A DNA stretch of 64,000 nt from Anthoceros angustus (GCA_010909165.1 MU008153.1:124001-188000), one strand, 5' to 3'. Positions 34,501-46,020 are shown, counted from the stretch's first letter. Notes: generated from the letters alone by a model not told the origin. Translations and numbers: made by a program.

Positions 34501-35786
34501 AAGCAGCCTGTACATGGCAAGCAGCAGGTGCAGCAGAAGGGAACCGAATCTGCTCCACGTTCAACAATATGCCAGCTAGCCACTGCTCAAGCATGAGCAC
34601 ATCCTCTCTACGAGTGGGGCAAGCTGATGGGAAGATAATATGCTGCCACTGGCCTGTGGAGATGCAAAAGCCAAGGTCACATACTCACTCTGCAATCAGA
34701 ACAGGCAGCAACAAAGAAACGGCATCCTCTACTTCACGCTTGGTTACTTGAAAGAAACTACCTGTTGGCTGGTAGACCACTTCATTGACCTTCTCATCAC
34801 GAATGTAGATTGGGTGGTCCTCTGCGTACTGCACTAGACTTTTGATCCAAGTAAGATCGGAGTGCTCAGTTCTCACTCTCCAGGTGACTGAAGAAGAACC
34901 CGCACCTTTGGGAGCCTCACCACTATTTTCAGTGGAGTTTCCCTGACACAAACCGCAGAACACGGATTGTAAACTCGATTACAGGCCTCAGGCTGGCGTG
35001 ACCAAGCAGGCTGAAAAGTTTACTGCTCACCTGCTCAGCAAACCGTACCCGAGGTCCTGCTGCAGCAGTTGCTGGACGCTGCTGGCTGCAGTCCTCTGCC
35101 ATTGAGTCACGTTCATCCTAATCATCACAGAGATGCACAGATACTCAAGAACAAAACACTCGGTTCATGAACAAGCCAGGGTTTGAGATGAGTTACAAAA
35201 TCTGACCTGCAGCCAATCTCTGGGGGAAGCAAGAACGTTGTTCCCCAATTTACCGCAGCTTCTAAGACCCTTCGTAGGGTACTCCTTAGCCAAATCAGGC
35301 ACAAAATTTCCACCACCATCTTTCGGACTTCTGCTCATCAGCTCAAGCTTCTTGCTATCCCCACCCTTGGGAATGTTTGATATTTTGAAAGCAGTTTTAT
35401 CTCGACCTGAACTAGGCTCCCCTGCACTAACATCCAGCCCCCTTGCCTGTGCCCTCCCAGGGCTGCCAGGTTTCCGTGGGGACAGGGCTTCGGCTTCATT
35501 TGCGATGCCGGAATGTAGACTCTCCCACTGCTCATTGATGGCTCTGACGGCCCTGCTCCAGGAAGCCCATATCATTTAAGCACAAGGCGATGCTCGTCTG
35601 AGCTTCAGGAGGGCCCTGGAATTCCAGAGTTGGACAAAAGCTGGAAACAAAGGCTAACTTGGCACGCAGATCTCTGCTGCCGGACCAAGCAGTCGAGGGT
35701 CTCCTGCTTTGCAACAAGCTGTGGCGAGGCTCAGGAATTGGCTCGATTGTGCTTAAATCCTTCTCAGTCGCCACCCGCACTTCCAT
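28520..35786 (-). CDS. Large coiled-coil protein, possibly axonemal dynein light-chain-domain (AXDND1-like)
   Basis: This is a many-exon gene read right to left. The proposed start at 35786 opens MEVRVATEKDLSTIEPIPEP; an earlier in-frame ATG lies at 35936. Early exons carry VRAINEQWESLHSGIANEAE and SDLTWIKSLVQYAEDHPIYI. At about 34600-34150 comes ALVVYNTAFCEIVRQV joined to ELNCKERSQLLWTVW. This resembles the (E)I.RQV..C.ERG.LL core of axonemal dynein light-chain domains, here with SQ for G. After it almost every exon is coiled coil: LEALQSEIKRLEGQLK, LATRISKLEKELQDAK, QLEAVEEELERERDWHEE, DLEVQLFEQKTACERL. The last long exons hold a mixed region (KVKFLDEWEQRIEKMSIHND) and end at a stop at 28520. 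Introns are about 60-250 bp, and one carries a mobile repeat. If the assignment holds, the protein would act in sperm flagella. Other coiled-coil families remain possible, and exon joins were judged by eye. Confidence 0.55.
31350..31520 (+). repeat. Dispersed short element, copy 1 (intronic)
   Basis: About 170 bp starting TGTGTCCAAATGGCTTAGGC lies in an intron of the coiled-coil gene. It matches 36067-36255 in opposite orientation with roughly 85-90% identity by eye. A (TTC)n run follows at 31550-31578. It has no coding capacity and no clear terminal inverted repeats. A SINE, MITE or solo small LTR are all possible. Confidence 0.75.
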
Positions 35787-36066
35787 CTCCCGAGCTTTTC
35801 TGTGGATAAGAAAGGCGGAAAGATTGTCCCTCCCCTGCTGCCCGCTTTCCCCGCTCAAGGACAGCACACCAAACCAAACTTCCAGACCACAACGGAAACG
35901 TAGCCCGTCGGGGCGAACCGTTAAAGGCTCTTTCAAAGGCGAGGGGCTTGATCAACGATCAACTGCCCAACGGCGATCATTAAAATAGGGATTTTTCACC
36001 GATATAAAAATAAAAAATAGTCTTCTTTCACCGATATAAAACTAAAAATATGTCTAAAAATCTGCC

Positions 36067-36255
36067 AGTCACGGGACTTTGGGACTTGGTACTTTAACAG
36101 CTTGTACCATGGTGTGCCTAATGCCTAAGCTACTTGCACCAAGCGCATCCACTCCCTTTAGGCACCCCATCTAAGTACCGATCTAAGGCTCAGGATGATT
36201 AATTACGCGTTCTTATAAAAGTGTGCCATTTGGCCTAAGCCATTTGGACACACAT
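36067..36255 (-). repeat. Dispersed short element, copy 2 (intergenic)
   Basis: This is the inverted counterpart of 31350-31520, lying between the coiled-coil gene and NAGLU. It is about 20 bp longer through small insertions such as a repeated TTAGGCA and AAAGTCCC. Both copies share CACCATGGTACAAG and AGATGGGGTGCCTAAAGGG. The flanks from 35940 to 36550 otherwise hold no gene. Confidence 0.75.
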
Positions 36256-36549
36256 AGAGTCCAGTATTTAAACTGCTAGAGTATGGGACCAGAATACAAT
36301 GCGACTCGCATGATCTTTGGTATTAGTTAGATTCACCTACTTGACTTCCACCTTATCTGATGTAGGCTAGATGAATGGGTTTGAACAATGAGGTCATGGG
36401 TGGACAGGGTCACTGGGCTACTGTCCCTGAAGGGAAGAATTCTCAAGGTATATTTACTTAGAGGTACTTGACACCACAACAGTGTGCCACAGGAGGTGGC
36501 TGCGATGTTCCTACTCCTGCTGCAAGAAGCTTGCAAACACTAGAGGTCT

Positions 36550-39500
36550 TCATGGGACTCTGGACTTGTACTTCATGTACATGTCAGTGACCACCTGGAC
36601 AGCTTCACCTTCTGCTTTGACTGGATATAGGTCCTTCCCAAGTTGCCACTTGTTTGTCAAAGCAATCCACTCCCTTCTCCACTCCAGGAACGGGAATAAT
36701 GAGTTCTTATGGAGAGACTGTTGTAGCAGGTGAAAGAATATTGAAGCCCGAGGTAAGTAATAGCCTCGGATCAGCCCACTCCACATTTTGTTGGCTGCAA
36801 TGGCATACGAGCATTTCAGAGCAAAGAATTTGGAGGAGGAAAATTAGGGACAGATGGTAGGCTGTTATGTGGCTACATACCGTAGTCATGCAAGGGGCTT
36901 GGGACTTCGGGTGTGTTGTCGAACCACATTGTGAGCTGTGTTCGTGCATTCCACTCATACTGTGCAGGAAGGAAGACATGCCAGGCTCAGCTTCTGCAAG
37001 TAAATGGCTTCTTCAATCTCAAGATCATGACCACAGGCTTGATGGAGACTGCAGATGAGATGATGGCTCACCAAGGCCTTCTCCTCCTGGTTGGTGCCAA
37101 GCTGCTTGGCAGACTCTAACCAAGGGCCCAGGAGGAAGCCTTCATCAGTCGCCAGGAGGGTATCAATATCACCCAAAAGCTCCAGAAAGGTGCTGGAGAG
37201 TTTCTTCAGCTCCATGGCATTTCCGGTCTGGTAAGCCTTGATGACTTGTGAGTATAGAGAGTTAGCCAGCTTTGCCAGGATCTGACGAGTGAGATCGACC
37301 AGGTCATATCTGCCAGGATGAGCTGCAGAGGTGAGAACCTACCTGACAGACAGGGCAATGCAACTGGAAGCACATGGAGCGGGATGCAGAGAGATAGAAC
37401 CTGTAAGTAGGGAGGCTGCTGGCAGAATCTGCAGAGTCAAGGAGGAGACCAAGTGCCATCACAGCTTCGGTTGGAGAGTACCAGAGATGTGGTACATGGC
37501 CCAGCAACTCTGCCTTGACCACTGAGATCTCTCTGGGTTCTTCCGAGCTGACAACCAGCTTCAATGTGGCATCAGGATTTAAGTCTGGGAATTCGACGAC
37601 GACATCTCCATTGTGATCCTGCCTTACGAAAATATGAAGGTCAGACACAGTCAGAATGACGAGTTCATATCCAGACACAAGTAATGACTTTAATCAATAC
37701 CGCTATGCCATCAGAGCAGTTGTAGATTGAACGCTGCAGCATCTGCCATGCTTTATGTGCTCCTGATGATGCTGTGCCATACCGTCGGATGTTGTAACCA
37801 TCGATCCAGTCCTGACGTCATACACAGCATTGGCACGTTAGAACAGGATGAGGTGCACATGTGAGAACACTGTGTTCTGTTGTCCGATGCGGAACATCAA
37901 ACATAAGAAGGAAATGAGCTCACCTCTGCTTGAACTTCTTCACTTCTGAATGCCATTTCGGCCATCAGGTCATAAACAACAGGATTCTGCTCGATGCCTT
38001 CCATGCACATGCCAACGCCAACCTAACGTACCCAAACTGGTCAGACAGGAAATTGATTGACCGAAGCACATGTTTGTAATGTGTCGCAAGAACACATCGA
38101 GGAGGAATTTACACACCATAGTTGAATTTGGACTTCTAGCAGCTTCGACTGGCCCTGTGCCCACAGCTAGCAGCCTTCCATACATCTCAATGTTCCCTCC
38201 AAAGTTGTGGAGCATACACCTATTGAATGTGAAGGTGGCTAGTCACAAAACATTTCTACAGATGAACCGCAGAAACAGCTGCTATGTCAACATATACCAG
38301 ATGTACGGGACACCATAAAAGTGATCAGAGCGCAACCACACTGGCTTTACATCAGCAAACAGATCGAGAACTATCATCTTGCCGACTGGGACTGAGTGCA
38401 GTAGGGCCTACAACAGACAAAAGCCACAGTCAAAAGCCTTCGTCGGAAGATCCCATGGTGGAAATGAACTGCCGGACCCAAGCTGAGTACCAACCAGGAT
38501 CTGTGGTGGCCTCCAAAATTCTTCGTCTGAGGCAAAAAGCCAGCCCTGCACAAGAAACTGCTCAGAGGATGTTGGGGATGGCAATGAAGGTCATAGTAGA
38601 GCTGAGAATACTCATGGAGAAGAAAATTACCTGCATGAGCCAGACAGCATTGCTGTCACCAGCACGCATTGCTTCATAGACAGCAGCTCCTAAAGATGTG
38701 ATATATGCAGGATCACTAGTTGGGGGCTCATTTTCGTTAAAAGTGTCACTGCATGATCACACATCATGTTGCCTCACTGTAAAAAATTTGAAACCCATCA
38801 AGCAGTGGTTGGAGGAGGGCTCGCCTGACCCGCAAAACTCACTTCAACTAGTGTTCTACAGGTTTATAATTGGTGTGCACGACAGACCAACCAACCAGTT
38901 ATATATATGTTGTGTTCCTCCGTACTCTGCCAGCATCACGAGCAAGAAGAGTCTATTAGAAGCACCAAACCTACAAACGACCTACCAATGCCAGAAGTGA
39001 ACATGTTGGTATGAAACGCTAATCAATACCTTTGATTTGTTGCTCCACAAATGCTTTTCCAATGACCAAAAACAATGGATCAGTGGGGTCGAGCAGATAA
39101 GTGCAGCACCATCTTTCATCTCCATCTACAGTGTTCCTGCACACAATACAAATTGGATATTAGCTCAAAACTTGGGCCCATTGCCTCACATTTCAATCCA
39201 AAGAACGATCTCAATTGTTCACCAATTTGGTAGCTGTGTAATCTTGGCAGAAGGGAAGGCCCTGAGCAAGGCATGGGGTATGTTTCCCGTGAAAGCGGGT
39301 AACACTGCATCCTTGCAAACGACACAGCTCAGGTTGAAAGGTAACAGCCAGACCTTATGACAGAGGAACTGGTTGCCAACAGGAGGAACCACAGGCATAC
39401 CTGGTGTCATCCCAAACTCGCGCATCCGAGACAAGATCAGCTTCTGCAAACTCAGCTGAGAATCAAGCCATGTCTGAGGTAAGGGACCTCCCCACCTGAA

Positions 39501-40720
39501 AGAAAGCCAACATCATCCAATCAAAGGGTGGAATGGGGATCAGCTAAACCGCATTTGCTTTGCTGAAACTGGATCAATTTCCAGTCCAAAAGGAAATGGC
39601 ATTTAGTCCCACCCATGCAAATTCCCCATGCGTGCCCAAGCCAAAAAGGCTGGTCCTCCAAACCAGTCACTGAGATCTGCATCGCTCAGGTTGAATTGGG
39701 CACTCTGTCGAACAAAACCCCATACACTGAGCACATCAGAACAGATGTGCTGCCTCTTGTTACCGGAAAGCAGACACCATCGTACCTGAAATAATTTCTG
39801 CCAGATACTCTCTTGTCCTGTTGATGCCAGAGGAAGGTTCACTCCCTGCAATGCCATCCAGTCTATCTCCTTCTCCCACCTTTCCCAGTCCCACCAGACG
39901 AAAGAGTCTGCACCACCCAACGACATCAGCACCCATCCTCGCCTCCAGCCTGAAACAGCCACAGAGGATGCTTGAAACACTTACAGCTCGAGGTCACAAC
40001 ATTCTGATAGTAATTCCAGTCTACAGGCCTCTGAATCCTGACAGCTCCACTGGTAACACGAGGCAGAAAGCCGGGATCTGGCACCGTTTTCAACTGCACC
40101 CCGCCCGTCTTGTCCCATGAAACATGTGCTCCGCACCAGTACTTCAAATACCAGTGCAGCCCAGCACATAATTCCACACCTGTTGTTCCCGAGATTCTGC
40201 AATCCCCATCCTCTCATCAGCACCAGCACCAGCACCAGCACTCCTCAAGAACGGAAGCCAATGCAGACTCTCACCCTTCGCATCTCCTCCCATGCATGGG
40301 TCTGCTCACCTGATTTCTGCCTCTGTCACGATGGAGTGAGACGAGAAGTCGGTGCTGATCTCAAAGCAAGATTTCCCACCGCATTCATCCTGCATTCAAC
40401 TTACATCTTTTGGGACATCCACTTTGCGGGCATTCCTGACTGGAGGAAGCCAGCGCGTCTCCGGAATTCGGGATGCTTAGGTGAAGAACCTTGGATATAA
40501 TGCGGAACTCGAAGCTCCTGGTGTGGAGCGGGAGCAGGCGGCCGAGCACTCCCTTGGCCGCCAGTTCTTGCGTGGAAGCTGCTGCACGCTCCCCATCCAG
40601 CCTCTCCACAAAAGCTTCGTAGTCCGGGAGCGGCACGCTCAGGCCGCCAGCCCTGTGCGCCACAACACCAAGCAGAGCAGCAAGCAGACATGCCCAGAAT
40701 GCGGCAGCGAGGTCCCCCAT
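36550..40720 (-). CDS. NAGLU: Alpha-N-acetylglucosaminidase (GH89)
   Basis: This enzyme removes terminal alpha-N-acetylglucosamine from glycans, typically in vacuole/lysosome or secreted; the Arabidopsis member is CYL1. The start at 40720 opens a signal-peptide-like [20 protein letters not shown]. Conserved GH89 segments follow in order over about fifteen exons: [40 protein letters not shown], the chamber motif [92 protein letters not shown], and [20 protein letters not shown]. The C-terminus reads [52 protein letters not shown], with a stop at 36550. It looks full length and intact. It sits beside the coiled-coil gene in the same orientation but well separated, so the two are probably independently controlled. 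Confidence 0.93.
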
Positions 40721-41060
40721 TCCTCTACGCTGGAACGGAGGTTCACAGCACGGTGTCTCACGTTTCCATTGAGTTGGGTCGATCGCTTGTTTCAACAAGG
40801 GGCAAAGAACTGCGTCTTCTGTTTCAGTGTCTCTGCACGGCAGAATTGTTTCCCGTTCAGATGCATGTCTTCCCATGAGCTCAACATTTGCCTGCTAGAC
40901 GGACCCAATGGGCAAACTGAGCAATGACCATAGCACAACTGCCCGAGGACGCTTAACGTCGAGCCCGTCATAAACCAGCCCAGATTTTTTGGCGAACTTC
41001 ATCCCAGACATGCTGGGATCAAGTTCGCCAATGGTCAGATGAAATTGTGGAGGGGTACGA

Positions 41061-41197
41061 AGGACGCTTACCATTACAGCACAACCTGTCTCACTTGACA
41101 AGGGGATGCAGATGATTCTCATGTACATCCTGTGTTGTTGGACCCGGAGGACACAAGACACTTGGAAGGATGATCGGTTGTGAAGGGGTAGCATCCT
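41061..41197 (-). pseudogene. Genomic fragment of POLD2
   Basis: On the minus strand this is a shortened copy of the POLD2 locus around 52036-52300. It starts with the exon bases GGATGCTACCCCTTCACAAC and jumps to the end of the next intron. It then continues through RIICIP..SSETGCAVM and into the following intron (GTAAGC). Intron sequence is included, so it arose by DNA duplication, not from mRNA. It is inverted relative to the working gene about 9-11 kb away. Confidence 0.88.
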
Positions 41198-41592
41198 TGA
41201 GATAGCGTGTATGGGGCACTTGGTATCAGTCAATTCAGAGCTTGTTCCATCAAGCCCAACTCATCTTCGACTTCAGACCACGTCGAGCCAAGGTCAGTCG
41301 TGTTTTGACCAAAGGTTTCAAGTGCTGTAAGCTGCCGCTCCATGCAGCAAGCACCTACGTAGAGGCTGATGAGCAAGAATTCATCAATCCAAATCCACAT
41401 CAGATTCTGCTGTTAACCTGGATCGCAGGCTGTGACATAAACGATTACCTTGCTTGCTGGGTAGGGAGAAATTGGCGCAATCATGAGTAATACCAGGAGG
41501 CATTGCTGCTGCTATCAGGGTTGTGCAGCTCCAATATCAATGCTTTTTCCAACAGGAATCGTGGCCAGGAGCTTTTCTGGCAACATTTCCAT

Positions 41593-41694
41593 CTGCTGGA
41601 AGATGCTGAAAGAGTTTTCCATATGGTTCCTCAAAAGGACTTGGTGTCATGGAGAGCCATGATAGCAGGATTTTCCCAGCAGGGCATAGGGCAG
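41593..41694 (+). pseudogene. Pentatricopeptide-repeat (PPR) fragment
   Basis: LLEDAERVFHMVPQKDLVSW and RAMIAGFSQQGIGQ form one clear PPR unit of the plant PLS type (..DAxxVFxxMPxxDxVSWxxMIAGxxQxG). Sequence on either side (41503-41790) stays open but no longer matches repeats. PPR proteins bind organelle RNA; this isolated unit is a relic without function. Confidence 0.8.
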
Positions 41695-42098
41695 GCGCCC
41701 TTCGTCTTCACAGGCGTATGCAGGAAGGAGACCTTGTCGCACCTAATGCCGGGATGTTTATGTGACGCCATGCTTTCCATGGAGCCGTGAACATGCAAAA
41801 TTCATGGGGTCAGGAGCGAGTGACGAGGGCACCGAGTCATCGGCGCCAGCGTCACGCTAGACGACTTCAGTGAACGAAGGTAAGGAACTAGGTGACTGCA
41901 AGCGGCACTCATGTTGCAATACGGAACTCGAGTCCACATCCTGATCTCCTCGAGATCTCTCGTGCACATAAGAAGTTGAGGGATGGATCCCTGAAGAACA
42001 TCGTGCTTTCCGATCTGGAATTGAAGAACACAAGCGGGTAGCGATTGTGGAATTTTGAGTGTTGTCTGCATTCACCGTCACTGTGAAATCGTTGCACC

Positions 42099-43798
42099 AT
42101 GGCAGGCATGACCGATGCGGAGGCCATGTTCTTCAAAGAGGCCAAATTGCCAGCGCGGCTGGCAGCAGCGGCATACTCTTCCTCCGATGACTTCAGCAAG
42201 ACAGTCCCGATCCTGGACAGCAGCGGAAAGACCAAGGAGATCTGCACGCACCTCCTGAGGCCGCAATCGACTCCGAATCGAGCCGAGCTCGAGGGCTTGG
42301 CAAATTGGATGCTCGACATCCGAGTGCACATCGCCATCATCCCCGTGGAGCTACCGGATGCATCGCTGGCGTGGGACCTGGCCCTCGTCTTCCGCGGCAC
42401 GCAGCCCTACAGCGTCACCAACTGGGTCCTCGATTTCACCTTCGACCAGGAGCCGGTGGCCAAGTACATCCTGCAGGAGCCGGAGAGGACGGACATCCGG
42501 CAGCACCAGATGCTGGTCCACACCGGCTTCCACCAGGCGTTCCAGGGCGTCATCCCCGAACCCGACCCTCACGAGGACCACACCATCGAGTACATCGCAG
42601 AAGTCATCCAGAAGTACATCGAGAACCATGGGAGCGCCAAGCAAACGTTTGCCAAGACCCGGGACGTGAAGGATGGCTTCCAACCCGAGGTGATCGCAGC
42701 CAGCCCCCTGGAACTGTCGGTTCTGGTTTCTTCAGTTTTGATCATCTGCGGATTTGTGATGCCAGCCAGCTACAGGTGCATTTGTGATGTCATCCTTGCT
42801 GGTCCTTCTTGGGGCGATGCTAATCTTGCCTGTTGTATCGTTCCAAATTGATCAGTTGTGCCCGGAAGCCTTCCGCGGAGAGTTGGCCAGCACGATTCAG
42901 GCCCAGCCGCGGCCCAGGCGCATCCTGTCCATCGGGCATAGCCTGGGCGGCGCCCTGGCCACCCTGGGCGCCGCCTGGTGCAAGACAACGCTGTGCAACG
43001 ACAAGCGTTTCCGCGACTGCCCCGTGCAGTGCATCACGCTCGGGTGTCCCAGAGTCGGGAATCGATCGTTCGCCATGGCCTGGGATGAGAAGCTGAGATC
43101 GAGAAACGGGATGAACAAGGCGGGGGAGGGAAAGTCGTACCGGATCGTGAACGCGCTGGACTGGCTCCCAGCGTGCCGCTCTCCTTGAAGTTCCAGCACG
43201 TCGGAATGCCCGTGTACCTGCACCGGGAGGTGAAAACTGGGACGTGAAGGTTTGGCCGTGCGTGGGGCAGGAGCGGCCCAAGCTCAACACGGGCTCCCCG
43301 ATCGACCACGTGCAGTGGCACTACACGTCCGCCATGGTGGTGGCGGAGGCGACGGCGGCGTCGGCCACGGCGGACGAGAGGAAATCATCCCTGCTCACCC
43401 GACAATCCTGGTGGTTTGTGGCTTTCGCGCAGCAGCTGAAGCCGGGCTTCATGTGGGAAGTGTTGAAGCGCACGGTGGTGCTGGATCTGCCGTTGCATGC
43501 ACATTTCGCGGTGTTGGTCTTGTCGTGGGCCATAGCCGTGTCCTCCTTCGTTGCGGGGCTGGCAGTTTGCTGGCTCGCGCTCTTCCCTCTCATCATCTTG
43601 CTCCTTCCTGCGTTCACGGCGTCCTTCCTTGTGGACTGTTTGGTTGCGGCCGTGTTGTGGCCTTTCAAAGTGTGCTTTGGATCCAGCGGCAAGCTGCTCC
43701 CGCCCACTCCCCATTACAAGTTCGGGAACATAACCCTCGCGCTTTTGTCCCTGGTTGTCATGGTGGTGACCTATGTGTCGGCTTGGCTTGGACTGTAG
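42099..43798 (+). CDS. Class 3 (Rml-type) lipase with hydrophobic C-terminal tail; frame disrupted
   Basis: The gene encodes an alpha/beta-hydrolase likely to cleave acyl esters of glycerolipids. Exon 1 opens MAGMTDAEAMFFKEAKLPAR and contains LAWDLALVFRGTQPYSVTNW and VHTGFHQAFQGVIPE. After an intron at about 42705-42850 come the nucleophile elbow RILSIGHSLGGALATLGAAW and TLGCPRVGNRSFAMAWDEKL. The candidate catalytic His follows in DHVQWHYTSAMVV. The final 120 residues hold two or three membrane segments (HFAVLVLSWAIAVSSFVAGL, LALFPLIILLLPAFTASFLV). The frame breaks twice: near 43171 (LDWLP changes frame before VPLSLKFQHVGMPVYLH) and again near 43240 before VWPCVGQERPKLNTGSP. No splice sites explain this. 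Either two small errors or a recent loss of function is involved. A truncated inverted copy lies at 46290-46860. Confidence 0.8.
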
Positions 43799-43914
43799 TT
43801 GAATGCGATGCGCACTCTATTGTACAATTGTATAGGTATACACGTAAGAGCAATACACCACGTATATTTATATGTGCACAACTTTTTATTAGACTTTATA
43901 GCGTTATCAAGCTT

Positions 43915-44690
43915 TGGAGGGGCTTTATAAGAATGCATGGAGGGGCTTTATAAGAATGCAAGCTTTGGTAAGAATGCAAGCTTTGGAGGGGCTTTGTAAG
44001 AATGCAAGCTTTGATAAGAATGCAAGCTTTGGAGGGGCTTTGTAAGAATGCAAGCTTTGGTAAGAATGGAAGCTTTGGAGGGGCTTTGTAAGAATGCAAG
44101 CTTTGGTAAGAATGCAAGCTTTGGAGGGGCTTTGTAAGAATGCAAGCTTTGGTAAGAATGCAAGCTTTGGAGGGGCTTTGTAAGAATGCAAGCTTAATTT
44201 GCAGGGGCTTTGTAACTATGCAAGCTTTGCATTTAAAGATGCAAGCTTTGCATTTAGAGGAGCTTTGTAAGAATCCAAGCCTTGCAACCTTTGGCCAAGC
44301 CTTACAAGCTTTGGAGGGACATCGTAAGTATCCAAGCCTTACAAGCCTTACAAGCTTTGGAGGGAAAGGGACATCGTAAGAATGCAAGCCTTGCAAGCTT
44401 TGAAGGGAAAGGGACATCGTAAGAATGCAAGCCTTGCAAGCTTTGAAGGGAAAGGGACATCGTAAGAATGCAAGCCTTGCAAGCTTTGGAGGGAATGGGA
44501 CATCGTAAGAATGCAAGCCTTGCAAGCTTTGGAGGGAAAGTGACATCGTAAGAATCCAAGCCTTGCAAGCTTTGGAGGGACAAAGCCTTACAAGCTTTGG
44601 AGGGACATCGTAAGAATGCAAGCTTTGGAGGGACATCGTAAGAATCCAAGATTGTAAGAATACAAGATTGTAAGAATGCAAGCTTTGGAG
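43915..44690. repeat. Tandem array of AAGCTTTGG units
   Basis: Units of roughly 28-66 bp share GCTTTGGAGGGGCTTTGTAAGAATGCAA in shifting combinations, about 20 in all. The array starts with short units and changes at about 44300 to longer ones with GGGAAAGGGACATCGTAAG. The minus strand stays open and would read as SLQSLHSYDVPFPPKLAR-like repeats. This follows from the unit structure and is not evidence of a gene. It lies 120 bp after the lipase stop. Confidence 0.9.
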
Positions 44691-44754
44691 GAGCATGCCC
44701 AACATCACAAGCACCATAAACGAGCTCATGAGGATCATGAGCTCGGACTTGGGA

Positions 44755-45190
44755 TATAGTGGCCATAGTGGTCCTATGGTTTGGTGCTATGGTTTTCATA
44801 GTGGTCCTATGGTTTGGGCTATGGTTTTCATAGTGGTCTTATGGTTCGGTGCTATGGTTTTCATAGTGGTCCCATGGTTTGGTGCTATGGTTTTCATAGT
44901 GGTCCCATGGTTTGGTGCTATGGTTTTCATAGTGGTCCTATGGTTTGGTGCTATGGTTTTCATAGTGGTCCTATGGTTTGGTGCTATGGTTTAAATTTCA
45001 TAGTGGTCCTATGGTTTGGTGCTATGGTTTAAATTTCATAGTGGTCCTATGGTTTGGTGCTATGGTTTAAATTTCATAGTGGTCCTATGGTTTGGTGCTA
45101 TGATTTAAATTTCATAGTGGTCCTATGTTTTGGTGCTATGGTTTAAATTTCATAGTGGTCCTATGGTTTAGTGCTATGGTTCTCATTGCG
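44755..45190. repeat. Tandem array of TAGTGGTCCTATGGTTTGG units
   Basis: About thirteen units of 33-40 bp carry the core CATAGTGGTCCTATGG. In the second half the units gain TTTAAATTT, giving a longer period. It abuts the previous array but shares no sequence with it. There is no sign of a gene. Confidence 0.9.
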
Positions 45191-45247
45191 GGTGATCCAA
45201 AGCTGGGTTCATTGGGTGATCCGAAGCCCGAGTTCATTGGACGATCC

Positions 45248-45560
45248 ATACTTTTGACTTTCCCTTTCGGTTGCTTAAGGTTTTGAAGGCTTGTACATTA
45301 ACCATACTCTTGACTTTCCCTTTCGGTTGCTTAAGGTTTTAAAGGCTTGTACATTAACAAGGATCTCATCTGCCACTGGCAAAATTAATGAGAATTTTAC
45401 CTTAACGTTTTGAAGGCAAAAACTACCTTGCGGGAAACAAGCAGCTTGTACCTTAAAAGGACTACCTTCCGGGAAACAAGCAGCTGGTACCTTCAAGTTT
45501 TGAAGGCAAGGACTACCTTACGGGAAACAAGCAGCTTGTACATTAACGAGGATCTTATCT
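45248..45560. repeat. Two further short tandem repeats
   Basis: A unit of about 55 bp (GACTTTCCCTTTCGGTTGCT..) occurs twice at 45256-45355. A second unit, GACTACCTTNCGGGAAACAA followed by GCAGCTTGTACCTTAA, then occurs about three times at 45419-45545. Pieces such as TGTACATTAAC and GAGGATCT link the two families, so they probably grew from one another. Confidence 0.8.
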
Positions 45561-45598
45561 GATTGCAGTAGCAAAATTAACGAAAATTTTTATCCGCT

Positions 45599-46020
45599 GC
45601 AGTGACAAAATAAGAAGGAAAAATTGCTTGCTTTCAAGGTTGATCGTGCCTTGGATCAAGTGGCCTTTTTTTTCGTAGTAATCACTTGTACATGGCAATA
45701 TAAGAAAGAGAAATGGCTTGCTTTCAGTGCGCGCTGAGCATAAAACTAGAGCCATCCCTCCCCGCCCCCCTAGCTCGGCCAAGTGCACTCGAGTCCACAG
45801 GTCGCCCACAAGTTGTGTCAAAACTGGAGAGACGCAATTGAAAACAATCAATCATCAGTGACAAAAAAAGTTCGGGGACAAGTGATTACCACGAAAAAAT
45901 TTCCACTTGATCCAAGGCACGATCAGCCTTGAAAGCAAGCAATTTCTCTTCTTATTTTGCCATGGACAAGTAATTAGGTACCACAAAAAAAAAGGCCACT
46001 TGATCCAAGGCACGATCAGA
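45599..46020. repeat. Inverted repeat with about 90-bp arms
   Basis: The left arm (45599-45690) contains TTGATCGTGCCTTGGATCAA. It pairs with 45880-45968, which contains CCACTTGATCCAAGGCACGA, at about 90% by eye. A third partial arm in the second orientation follows at 45980-46020. The arms are separated by about 190 bp, and one side includes the stretch ATAAGAAAGAGAAATGGCTT repeated near 45699. It could fold into a long hairpin or be a foldback element. Confidence 0.8.

Noticed and set aside
42305-42787. Overlapping long frames on both strands of lipase exon 1
   Set aside because: GC-rich coding DNA leaves shadow frames open; only the lipase frame shows family motifs.
43896-44738. Long open minus-strand frame over the AAGCTTTGG array
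   Set aside because: The frame results from repeat units with few stops; there is no start context, homology or exon structure.
44695-45032. Open frame of VLWFGAMVFIV-type repeats
   Set aside because: It is a direct consequence of the TAGTGGTCC tandem repeat and not a membrane protein gene.
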